Shown piece by piece: positions 52,001-59,405 of a stretch of 64,000 bases of DNA. The DNA lies in NCBI GenBank assembly GCA_002354035.1, contig DEKU01000071.1, forward strand, positions 1-64,000, in the 5' to 3' direction. Each line of letters opens with the position of its first letter. The first letter of the stretch is position 1. Below the pieces are notes generated by a model that worked only from the letters and a program-made list of their open reading frames with translations, was not told where the DNA came from and ran no database searches. Made by a program: the position numbers and the translations under genes. Source of the stretch: Bacteroidales bacterium UBA2714. GTDB taxonomy: Bacteria; Bacteroidota; Bacteroidia; Bacteroidales; P3.

Positions 52001-54227
52001 CATTGCCATCTACGACACCGCATGGGCTGGCTCATACCATTTAGTGCTGCTCAATGGCACCGACACCGTAGCGGACACCACCTTGAACGACACTTTGTTC
52101 TATATTGACACCCTCACTGCCGCTACTATATACACGGTGACTGTGAGCACCATCTGCCCCGACGGCACCGAGACCTCAACCGTCAGCACCACGTTCAACA
52201 CCTTGTGTGGCGCCGTCAGCATCTTCCCCTGGCTTGAAGACTTCAACTCTGATGTCTCATGGATGTGCTGGACCGGCTACGATTTGGACAACAACACCAA
52301 CACTAACTGGAGCCGCAACTCGAACGGCTATGCCACCTCGTCCTTTAACCAAGAAGGCAACGCCAACGACTGGCTCATCACTCCCGCCATCGCTGTGCCT
52401 GAAAATGCCAACGGGTTCTCACTGTCGTGGATGGCTTATGGCAATTCCTACGGCAGCTACCTCACTCACCTCACTGTGCGCATCTCCAACCAAGGCACCG
52501 ACACAGCCGACTTCACAGATGTCATCTATTCCGACTACCTGCCCGACCACACCTGGACCAACTTCGTCGCGTCGCTTAGCAACTACGCGGGCGACTCAAT
52601 CCATGTTGCCTTTATCCATGACAGCTATAATGACAACGGTCCCCGTATCGACAGCGTGGGTGTCAGCTACATACTGAAACCCAATGTGAGCCTTCCCACC
52701 AGTATCTCCCGCGCCGATGTGGGTATTGACCTCGGCATCCGCGCTATCCTCAACAGTGGCGACACCACCGCCCTCAACTACAGCTGGAGCAACACGCTGG
52801 CAGGATCGACCCTGACTGCCATGGGCGACAGCGTGAGCATTGCCTACACCGCCGCCGGCATCGACACCGTCACCGTTGTGGCCACCAACAGCTATGGCTC
52901 TGACACAGCAAGTGCTGTAATCAACGTGCGCAACTGCTCCACCGTTTCCACTTTCCCCTTTACAGAGGGATTTGAAAGCGGCGACCTGGGCTGCTGGAAC
53001 ACCATTGATGCCAACAACGACGGACACAACTGGTACTTTGGAAGCGAAGAGTACAGCCTATACCTGTCCTACGTGACTCCTCACACCGGGAATGAATGCC
53101 TCATCAGTGAATCGTACACCATGACTACCTCCACAGCCGTCACTCCCGACAACTACCTCGTTTCGCCTGCTATAGCAGTCCCCGCCACCGGCACCACTAC
53201 CCTCACATGGTACGACTACTCGTATCGAATTTATCCGGCTGAACACTATTCGGTCTATGTCTCCACCACTGGCACCACCACCGCCGACTTCCTGGCCACC
53301 ACAGCCGTCTTCGACACCATTTTGAGCAGCGACAGCTTATGGCACCAGCGCTCGGTAGACCTCTCTACCTATGCCGGTCAGACCATCAATATTGCTTTCC
53401 GCCACCACGACTGCTACGATGAATACTTCATGGCACTGGACGACATCTCCGTCACCCACGAGGCCTATATCCCTGCCGAGTACACCGTCACCCTGACCTC
53501 TGCCGATACCACTATGGGTACCGTAAGCCCTGCCGGCAGCACTACCGTCACCGAGGGCGACTCCATCACCGTCACCGCCATTCCCAACGAAGGCTACCAC
53601 TTTGTCAACTGGACCGACCAGAACGGAACATCTGCCAACGACGCACAGAGTTTCACATTCATAGTCACGGCCGACATCAGCCTCACCGCTAACTTTGCCG
53701 CCGACAGCACTCCCCAGACCGAATGCCTGATCCCGACCGATGTGGCCGTCAGCAACATCACCGCCACCTCGGCTTCCATCAGCTGGACAGCCAATGGCAA
53801 CGAACAGGCTTGGATTATTGCCTATGGCAGCCAGCAGGTTGTTGCCAACAGCAACCCCTACACCCTTGCCGACCTTGCTCCCAGCACCAGCTACACTGTT
53901 AAAGTGCAAGCCCTCTGCGGCGAGGGTATCACCAGCGATTGGAGCGACTCCATCACCTTCACCACCTTGCAGGGCGAAGGCATAGACGACGTGGCCTCCT
54001 CGGCCGTGAAACTCTATCCCAATCCCGCTACAACGGTGTTGAACATCGAAGGCCTCGAGGGCCAAACGCTTGTAGCCATCATGGACGTCAACGGACGTGT
54101 CTGCGGGCAATGGACCGTGGAGAGCGCCAACACCTCGCTCGACATCAGCCGTCTGTCTCAAGGGGCCTACTTTGTCCGCATCACCGGAGCCAAGACAAAC
54201 ACTATCCGCAAACTTGTGGTAAAGTAG
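49071..54227 (+). CDS. Giant T9SS-secreted multidomain adhesin-like protein
   Basis: The 1718-residue protein has a signal peptide (1-22, ending AQA-QI). In order come: a choice-of-anchor-J/cleaved-adhesin domain (about 25-187), a PKD-like domain (190-275), a second jelly-roll domain (280-470), FN3 (470-540), two tandem copies of a 253-residue jelly-roll plus FN3-like unit (541-793 and 794-1045), another jelly-roll domain (1046-1200), PKD (1205-1285), jelly-roll (1285-1465), an InlB-B-like repeat (GTVSPAGSTTVTEGDSITVT, 1465-1545), FN3 (1550-1640) and a type-A T9SS domain (KLYPNPATTVLNIEG to KLVVK). No catalytic domain is seen, so adhesion or matrix binding is likely. It is monocistronic, with a terminator downstream. 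Confidence 0.88.
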   Translation: MKRIYRFLTLFALMGCFTAQAQITTFPYTQGFDSGMDGWTVVDQDADGHNWFRSTGVDEGVLPHGGSHYASSWSYDADPSGDYDAWYPNNFLISPAITVPTSLTLSYWVMRGCNSYADRYALYVSTDTSLSAILATTPLVSEIPPYAWTERTFSLDSFTGQTVYIVFRHYNSDDNCAIMVDDVALRMPGMPEVSMPATLAAGLNQPLTITANVVGAVPISYSWSSLMQGSGDATMTANNNVLTITYSNDGVDTITLVASNSHGSDTATTVVNVTDMASIDTYPYFTSFEPGDDVNWQMVNGSTNGWAIDTATHSGTGSHSLYISNDNGASYAYNSGVASVSYAYRAFDFDTGSYTYTFDWKGHGDGSYHYLRAFLAPATYQFTADQTLTGLDDATVPDGCIALDNGYLSGSDTWHTITGTFDISSSATYNMVFVWINDSYSNSNSPAAIDNIGVSLITCPAPTNLTITNASFDELTLGWTSRGTESEWAVSVNYGEWEPAYTNPYTISNLTPGTNYNIRLRAVCGYDDTSLVATISGTTACSSIDSLPWSEGFESYATTTIQAQVNCWDFVRGSSTSSYISITSTSSRVHTGSRSMRFSGYAATPLMAILPPFSEPISGLELSFWCMAENTTTSGNLRVGYITDPNDSSTFVQTAFITNTGHTSYTLEEVTFVGAPDSARIAIQQVQNSNNNYWWWIDDIEVHVAPECTRPNGVTVSDVTQNGATFTINDPAAAYYYHFSLLQGSDTLVNETVYDTIVTIDTLAPGTTYTVVVSTICNDSTETQTVSNHFSTRCTPINSLPWSDGFEDYATANQAQINCWDIVRGSSASANVSIVSASTRVHSGSNSLRFNGCASTPLMVILPEFEEPVSNLELSFWCMAENTTTSGNLRVGYITNPADSSTFVQTAFITNTGHTSYTLEEVTFTGAPDSARIAIQQVQDDNNNYWWWIDDLDVHVAPVCARPVSVTANDITENEATIAIYDTAWAGSYHLVLLNGTDTVADTTLNDTLFYIDTLTAATIYTVTVSTICPDGTETSTVSTTFNTLCGAVSIFPWLEDFNSDVSWMCWTGYDLDNNTNTNWSRNSNGYATSSFNQEGNANDWLITPAIAVPENANGFSLSWMAYGNSYGSYLTHLTVRISNQGTDTADFTDVIYSDYLPDHTWTNFVASLSNYAGDSIHVAFIHDSYNDNGPRIDSVGVSYILKPNVSLPTSISRADVGIDLGIRAILNSGDTTALNYSWSNTLAGSTLTAMGDSVSIAYTAAGIDTVTVVATNSYGSDTASAVINVRNCSTVSTFPFTEGFESGDLGCWNTIDANNDGHNWYFGSEEYSLYLSYVTPHTGNECLISESYTMTTSTAVTPDNYLVSPAIAVPATGTTTLTWYDYSYRIYPAEHYSVYVSTTGTTTADFLATTAVFDTILSSDSLWHQRSVDLSTYAGQTINIAFRHHDCYDEYFMALDDISVTHEAYIPAEYTVTLTSADTTMGTVSPAGSTTVTEGDSITVTAIPNEGYHFVNWTDQNGTSANDAQSFTFIVTADISLTANFAADSTPQTECLIPTDVAVSNITATSASISWTANGNEQAWIIAYGSQQVVANSNPYTLADLAPSTSYTVKVQALCGEGITSDWSDSITFTTLQGEGIDDVASSAVKLYPNPATTVLNIEGLEGQTLVAIMDVNGRVCGQWTVESANTSLDISRLSQGAYFVRITGAKTNTIRKLVVK
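50691..52205 (+). repeat. Tandem 0.76-kb internal duplication in the giant protein
   Basis: Residues 541-793 (50691-51449) and 794-1045 (51450-52205) align end to end. They are nearly identical in the core (WCMAENTTTSGNLRVGYIT, TAFITNTGHTSYTLEEVTF, NNNYWWWIDD) but differ at many synonymous codon positions, so the duplication is not recent and the core is conserved. Confidence 0.88.
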
Positions 54228-54280
54228 TCTTCCCGACACATCCCCAATAGCGAGTCTCGCTGTAGACTCCCTCTACCTTC

Positions 54281-54316
54281 AAGCCCTGGTCCGCCACGGA
54301 CCGGGGCTTGTTTCTT
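54281..54316 (+). terminator. Intrinsic terminator after the giant protein gene
   Basis: The arms 54281-54293 and 54297-54309 pair over 13 positions with one mismatch (AAGCCC.GGTCCG / CGGACC.GGGCTT), loop CCA, followed by a T-rich run. Confidence 0.82.
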
Positions 54317-54450
54317 CCTCCCCCATCCCGCCCATCATCGTCCCATGTAGGTGCCGCAAAGGCCACAGCCAATGCCCTTCCCCAAGACTTCGCAAATTTG
54401 AAATAAGATTAAAAATGCACAATCGAGATGGCGTATTCGATTTTTTTACG

Positions 54451-54458
54451 TACCTTTG
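54451..54458 (+). promoter_or_regulatory. -7 promoter element of the M23 peptidase gene
   Basis: TACCTTTG matches TAnnTTTG and ends only ten bases before the ATG at 54469, so the transcript should be nearly leaderless. Confidence 0.65.
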
Positions 54459-54468
54459 CACTATTATT

Positions 54469-55674
54469 ATGAAGAAGTATATACATTATATCGTACTGAT
54501 TCTGATGGTAGTTGTGCCTTTTTACTCCAATGCCCAGAATCGTCCTAACGCAAAACAGAACAAAAACAAGCCCCGCGTGTATGCCAACACCCAAGGTGGG
54601 CAGATAAAACACAACAAGCTGGTGAAAACCAGCGACCCAGACGACGAATACTCAGGTGTGCGCACCGAGCCTTATGGCCTGAAGAAACCCAAAAAGAAGG
54701 TGAACAACGACACCGTCGACATAGCCGACGACGTGGAACAGAAACCCTCCTATCAAGAACCCTATTTTTTTGAAGAAAACCCACAGGACAAAGAGCACGA
54801 CATCGTAGACAAAAAGAATGCACAAAAGGAGCGACCCGGCACTCCCGAAGAGACTGTGGATGAAGAGGGCATGGGCATCGTAACGCCACACTATGCTCTC
54901 TCCCAGCAGGACGACCCCGGAACTGACAGCGAAGAAGACATCCTCATGGCAGGCGACTCCTCACTGGTTCACACGCTCAAGATGGACATCTCCGAGATGG
55001 CTCCCATCGACCTTAAACTCACCGACCCCGACCACGGCAAATTCTTTGTTTTCCCCACCCCCGACCACGCTCGCCCAACCTCCCATTTTGGTCCCCGCCG
55101 CCGTCGTTTCCACTACGGCCTCGACTTGGCCATGCCCACTGGCGAGCCCATCTATGCCGCTTTCGACGGTGTGGTGCGGTTCTCTAAATACAACCGATCC
55201 TACGGTCACCTCATCGTCATCCGGCACGACAACGGACTGGAGACCTATTATGCCCACCTCTCCAAACGCCATGTGGCCCCTGGCACCCGTGTCAAGGCCG
55301 GCGAGGAGATAGGCCTTTGCGGCAACACAGGCCGCTCACGGGGCAGCCACCTCCACTTCGAAATCCGCTACAATGGCAACGCCATGAATCCCGAAAACGT
55401 GATAAGCTGCGAAACCCGCACTCTCATCAAACCCACCCTCCACCTCACCAAAGACTCCTTCCGCAAAGTGGCCAAACGGGGCTACAGCAACCAAAGCTCC
55501 AAGTCACGCGTGGGCAACTACAGCAACGGTGGCAAAACCTACAAAATCCGCACCGGCGACACCCTCAGCCGCATAGCCAAGCGCAACGGCACCACCGTCA
55601 GTAAGCTTTGCCAGCTCAACGGCATCAGCGAAAACACCATCCTCCGTCCCGGTCGTACTATCAGACTTAGATAA
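54469..55674 (+). CDS. M23 peptidoglycan endopeptidase with LysM
   Basis: With the ATG at 54469 the product is 401 residues. It has a signal peptide (ending SNA-QNRP), then a long charged, disordered linker (about 25-195). The M23/LytM domain has HFGPRRRRFHYGLDLA for the first zinc ligands and YYAHLSKRH plus GSHLHFEIRYNG for the rest (HLH motif intact). A C-terminal LysM domain (YKIRTGDTLSRIAKRNG, then TVSKLCQLNGI) binds peptidoglycan. It is probably active in the periplasm. trmD follows after six bases. Confidence 0.9.
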   Translation: MKKYIHYIVLILMVVVPFYSNAQNRPNAKQNKNKPRVYANTQGGQIKHNKLVKTSDPDDEYSGVRTEPYGLKKPKKKVNNDTVDIADDVEQKPSYQEPYFFEENPQDKEHDIVDKKNAQKERPGTPEETVDEEGMGIVTPHYALSQQDDPGTDSEEDILMAGDSSLVHTLKMDISEMAPIDLKLTDPDHGKFFVFPTPDHARPTSHFGPRRRRFHYGLDLAMPTGEPIYAAFDGVVRFSKYNRSYGHLIVIRHDNGLETYYAHLSKRHVAPGTRVKAGEEIGLCGNTGRSRGSHLHFEIRYNGNAMNPENVISCETRTLIKPTLHLTKDSFRKVAKRGYSNQSSKSRVGNYSNGGKTYKIRTGDTLSRIAKRNGTTVSKLCQLNGISENTILRPGRTIRLR

Positions 55675-55680
55675 ATTCCT

Positions 55681-56373
55681 ATGCGCCTCGACATTCTCAC
55701 CCTTTTCCCCAACATGATGTCCATGTTTTTCGAGGAGTCCATCATCAGCCGGGCTCAGAAAAAAGGCATCGTCGAGGTCGTCTTCCACAACCTGCACGAC
55801 TATTCCCTGTCGCGCTATGGCAGCGTGGACGACTATCCCTACGGTGGTGGCGCCGGCATGGTCATGGCCGTCGAACCCTTAGCCAACTGCATCGAGGAGC
55901 TGCAATCCCAACGCACCTACGACGAAATTATCTATACCGCTCCCGACGGGCAGATGCTCTCCCAGCCCTTGGCCAACACCCTCTCCTTGAAAGAGAACCT
56001 CATGATTCTCTGCGGCCACTACAAAGGTGTGGACGAGCGCATCCGTGAACACTTCATCACCATGGAAATCTCCATCGGCGACTACGTCCTGACAGGCGGC
56101 GAACTGGCAGCCGCCGTCATCTCCGACACTGTCATCCGGCTTATCCCTGGAGTGATAGGCGACGAGCAATCCGCACTAAGCGACTCGTTCCAGGACGGCC
56201 TTGTGGCTCCGCCCGAATACACACGTCCGCCCGAGTTCCGCGGCTGGCGCGTTCCCGATGTCCTCCTCAGCGGCAATCATGCCAAAATTGAACAATGGCG
56301 TATGCAGCAAGCTATCGAGCGCACACGCCAACGCCGTCCCGCACTGCTGGGCGATGACCAGACAAAGCACTAA
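55681..56373 (+). CDS. trmD: tRNA (guanine-N1)-methyltransferase
   Basis: The 230-residue SPOUT enzyme methylates G37 of tRNAs. Landmarks are MRLDILTLFPNMM, DDYPYGGGAGMVM, the knot region LCGHYKGVDERI and EISIGDYVLTGGELAA, and YTRPPEFRGWRVPDVLLSG. It lies six bases after the M23 gene instead of in the usual rpsP-rimM-trmD-rplS order. Confidence 0.95.
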   Translation: MRLDILTLFPNMMSMFFEESIISRAQKKGIVEVVFHNLHDYSLSRYGSVDDYPYGGGAGMVMAVEPLANCIEELQSQRTYDEIIYTAPDGQMLSQPLANTLSLKENLMILCGHYKGVDERIREHFITMEISIGDYVLTGGELAAAVISDTVIRLIPGVIGDEQSALSDSFQDGLVAPPEYTRPPEFRGWRVPDVLLSGNHAKIEQWRMQQAIERTRQRRPALLGDDQTKH

Positions 56374-56400
56374 CCTCCCCCGCACCGGCACAATACAACA

Positions 56401-56431
56401 CTCTCCTGCACCGTGACCCAATGCAGGAGAG
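56401..56431. terminator. Bidirectional hairpin between trmD and the DUF7935-like gene
   Basis: A perfect 10-bp stem CTCTCCTGCA/TGCAGGAGAG (56401-56410 and 56422-56431) lies between two convergent genes. T-rich tails are weak on the plus strand and absent on the minus strand. Confidence 0.6.
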
Positions 56432-56455
56432 CGAAAAGATTTCAGCCGCCCGTGT

Positions 56456-57001
56456 CTACAGGTCGCGCATCTCCTGTTTCAAGAACTCCAGTGCAGGAGC
56501 CGTGGGCTGTTTGCCGTCGGCCACCGAGGCGAAAATCGTGCTTGCCAAACGGGCAGGGTCGGCATCGGCCGGCACCGTGATAGCCGCCGAATTGATGACA
56601 CCCACCATCTCATCTTTTGCCTTGCGGATAAGGTTCCACGCCTCAGACGAGATATAGACCTGCTGGCTGAGATTATGCTCCCACTCGTCGCGGATGTTCT
56701 TAGTCATCACACCCTGCAACAACTTGGTGTCCATACCCGGCTGATAGCAACGCAACACAAGACTCTCGGGCGAAATGCGCTCCAGAAAGAGTGCCATGCG
56801 CTCGTATGCCTGCAACTTGATGGGGGTGACCAGCTTCACAGCCTCGCGATGCTCATCCACACGCATCTGCAACATCTGCATCTTCTGCTCATTGTCAAAA
56901 TACCGCTTCGTAATGCGGAAAAAAATGTACCCAGCCAATGCCAGCGTGGCCAAAACAGCCACCAGCACAACTATCGCTATAAAGAACAATCTCCAAAACA
57001 T
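56456..57001 (-). CDS. Membrane-anchored DUF7935-like protein
   Basis: The 181-residue protein has one N-terminal membrane helix (about 4-28), a short coiled-coil segment and a cytoplasmic domain containing LQAYERMALFLERISPESL and IRDEWEHNLSQQVYISSEAW, which I recognise as the DUF7935 pattern common in Bacteroidota. Function is unknown. It lies 30 bases after lepA on the same strand. Confidence 0.7.
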   Translation of the reverse strand: MFWRLFFIAIVVLVAVLATLALAGYIFFRITKRYFDNEQKMQMLQMRVDEHREAVKLVTPIKLQAYERMALFLERISPESLVLRCYQPGMDTKLLQGVMTKNIRDEWEHNLSQQVYISSEAWNLIRKAKDEMVGVINSAAITVPADADPARLASTIFASVADGKQPTAPALEFLKQEMRDL

Positions 57002-57031
57002 AATATTGTCTATTTAAACTATTATATTAGC

Positions 57032-58837
57032 CTAATCCAGTTTCAGGACGGCGAGGAAGGCACTTTGCGGCACCTCCACATTACCCACCTGGCGCATACG
57101 TTTCTTGCCCTCCTTCTGCTTTTCGAGCAGTTTGCGCTTGCGGGTGATGTCGCCACCGTAGCACTTGGCTGTCACATCCTTGCGAACTTGTCGCACCGTC
57201 TCGCGGGCAATAATCTTGCTCCCGATGGCCGCCTGTATGGCCACATCGAACTGCTGCCGGGGAATCAAATCCTTCAGCTTCTCGCACATCCGTCGCCCAA
57301 TGGGGTAAGCATTGTCCACGTAGGTCAGTGTGGAGAGGGCATCCACCGGGTCGCCATTCAGCAGTATCTCCAGCTTCACCAGCTTCGAGGGCTGGAAACC
57401 GTTCAGATAATAGTCGAACGAGGCATAGCCCTTCGATATGCTCTTCAGCTTGTCGTAGAAGTCGAACACCACCTCACCCAGCGGCAAATCAAACGTTATC
57501 TCGATGCGGTCCGTGGTCAAGTAAGTCTGGTTTTTCAATATGCCGCGCTTGTCCATGCACAGCTTGATGACAGCCCCGATGAAATCGGCTTTGGTAATAA
57601 TCTGAGCATGAATGAAAGGCTCATACACCTCGGCAATATTATTCGGCTCCGGCATACCCGAAGGGTTATAAACATCCTTCTCCTCGCCATTGGTCAACCT
57701 GACTTTATACTGCACGTTGGGCACAGTGGTGATCACATCCATGTTGAACTCCCTTTCGAGGCGTTCCTGCACAATCTCCATGTGCAGCAGTCCGAGGAAA
57801 CCGCAACGGAAACCGAAACCTAAAGCCAGCGAGCTCTCCGGCTCGAACGTCAGCGATGCGTCGTTCAACTGCAACTTCTCCAGCGAGGCGCGCAGCTCCT
57901 CATAGTCGTCCGTGTCGACCGGATAGACACCGGCAAACACCATCGGCTTCACGGCCTCGAAGCCCTCAATGGCTTTCTCGCACGGGCGTTGCACATGCGT
58001 AATCGTGTCGCCCACACGCACCTCCTTCGAGGTCTTTATGCCGCTGATGATATAACCCACGTCGCCGGCGCGCAGCTCCTTGCGCGGCTCCATGTTGAGG
58101 CGCAGCACCCCGATCTCGTCGGCGTGGTAGTCCTTTTCCGTGCTGACAAACATCACGTGGTCGTTGGTGCGCAGCGTGCCGTTCATGATGCGGAAATAGC
58201 TTATGATGCCGCGGAATGGGTTGAACACCGAATCAAACACCAACGCCTGCAGCGGGGCGTCGGGGTCACCCTTGGGAGCTGGAAAACGGTCCACGATGGC
58301 CCGCAGAACCTCCGGCACACCCACGCCCGTCTTGGCACTGCACGAAAGTATCTCCTCCCGCTTGCAGCCCAGCAGGTCTATAATCTCGTCGGCCACCTCC
58401 TCCGGCATCGCGCTGTCGAGGTCGATTTTGTTCATCACGGGGATTATCTCCAAGTCGTTCTCCAAAGCCAGATACAAGTTTGAGATGGTCTGAGCCTGTA
58501 TGCCCTGCGTGGCGTCCACCACCAGCAGCGCCCCCTCGCACGCCGCAATCGAGCGGCTCACCTCATAGCTGAAGTCCACATGGCCGGGAGTGTCAATCAG
58601 ATTCAGCACAAAATCCTTGCCCGCGTTCTCCCCCTCGCCGTCGTGCCGGTAGTTCATCTGTATGGCGTGGCTCTTGATGGTGATGCCGCGCTCCTTCTCC
58701 AGGTCCATGTCGTCCAGCACCTGGTCCTGCATCTCGCGCTGCGACACTGTGGCGGTATATTCCAGCAGACGGTCGGCCAGCGTGCTCTTGCCGTGGTCGA
58801 TGTGGGCTATGATGCAAAAATTGCGTATGTTGTTCAT
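57032..58837 (-). CDS. lepA: Elongation factor 4
   Basis: The 601-residue GTPase back-translocates stalled ribosomes. G motifs are AHIDHGKST (G1), DTPGHVDF (G3) and NKIDL (G4). The LepA-specific C-terminal domain is intact, with the YGGDITRKRKLLEKQKEGKK stretch and RMRQVGNVEVPQSAFLAVLK at the end. Confidence 0.96.
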   Translation of the reverse strand: MNNIRNFCIIAHIDHGKSTLADRLLEYTATVSQREMQDQVLDDMDLEKERGITIKSHAIQMNYRHDGEGENAGKDFVLNLIDTPGHVDFSYEVSRSIAACEGALLVVDATQGIQAQTISNLYLALENDLEIIPVMNKIDLDSAMPEEVADEIIDLLGCKREEILSCSAKTGVGVPEVLRAIVDRFPAPKGDPDAPLQALVFDSVFNPFRGIISYFRIMNGTLRTNDHVMFVSTEKDYHADEIGVLRLNMEPRKELRAGDVGYIISGIKTSKEVRVGDTITHVQRPCEKAIEGFEAVKPMVFAGVYPVDTDDYEELRASLEKLQLNDASLTFEPESSLALGFGFRCGFLGLLHMEIVQERLEREFNMDVITTVPNVQYKVRLTNGEEKDVYNPSGMPEPNNIAEVYEPFIHAQIITKADFIGAVIKLCMDKRGILKNQTYLTTDRIEITFDLPLGEVVFDFYDKLKSISKGYASFDYYLNGFQPSKLVKLEILLNGDPVDALSTLTYVDNAYPIGRRMCEKLKDLIPRQQFDVAIQAAIGSKIIARETVRQVRKDVTAKCYGGDITRKRKLLEKQKEGKKRMRQVGNVEVPQSAFLAVLKLD

Positions 58838-58915
58838 CGTGTTCTATTAGTTCATTCTTAACCCCCGCCTTGCCGCGACGTATCGCGCTGCGCAGGGCAT
58901 GCTTAAACAAAAATG

Positions 58916-58923
58916 CAAATATA
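58916..58923 (-). promoter_or_regulatory. -7 promoter element of lepA
   Basis: The minus strand reads TATATTTG followed by CA after a T/A tract, 79 bases before the lepA start. Confidence 0.65.
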
Positions 58924-59158
58924 CAAGTTTTTTTTGAATTATGCAGTCTCTAATGCAAAGAAACTCTTTAGTGCCTGATTTCTAACACGGCCGCACCCCG
59001 CCACCCCCTGCCCCACCCAGCCACTCCATCTGCGCTATCGGGTGGTTTTCCACCTCTCGGCCCTGCCCTTATGCTGCCTTGTCCCAGCCTGTCCCGCCGG
59101 TTGGCCTTTTGCCCTCCACTCCGCTTCCACTCCCCGCTCTCCTCCCACGCCGAAAGCA

Positions 59159-59211
59159 CCCGTTCCCCGTTCCTTCTTCGATAAATAATCGAAGAAGGAA
59201 CGGGGAACGGG
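59159..59211. repeat. Perfect 24-bp inverted repeat
   Basis: The arms 59159-59182 and 59188-59211 are exact reverse complements with a 5-base AAATA loop. Each arm itself contains a repeated CCGTTCC motif. It may be the end of the receptor transcript, since the receptor gene is on the minus strand and ends at 59406, or a dispersed element. No T tract follows directly. Confidence 0.8.
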
Positions 59212-59405
59212 CAATGAAAACTTGAAGAACAAGCATTAAATCAACAGTTTGTGTATGCCTGAAATCGCATGACGGCTTTTTTGCTGGTTGAACTGATTTG
59301 CTTGTCAGGGGGGATGAATATGACTGATAGACTTGACAAAAACCCATCTTTACCACCCTCAGCCGCCTGCCATGGCCGGAGGCCAGCCCGATGGGCCGAC
59401 GGGCT

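Larger units (their letters stand above)
58838..59405. other. Intergenic region between lepA and the TonB-type receptor gene
   Basis: This gap holds the lepA promoter, a C-rich stretch, a strong inverted repeat (described separately) and about 190 bases of unremarkable sequence. No coding frame is convincing. Confidence 0.5.
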
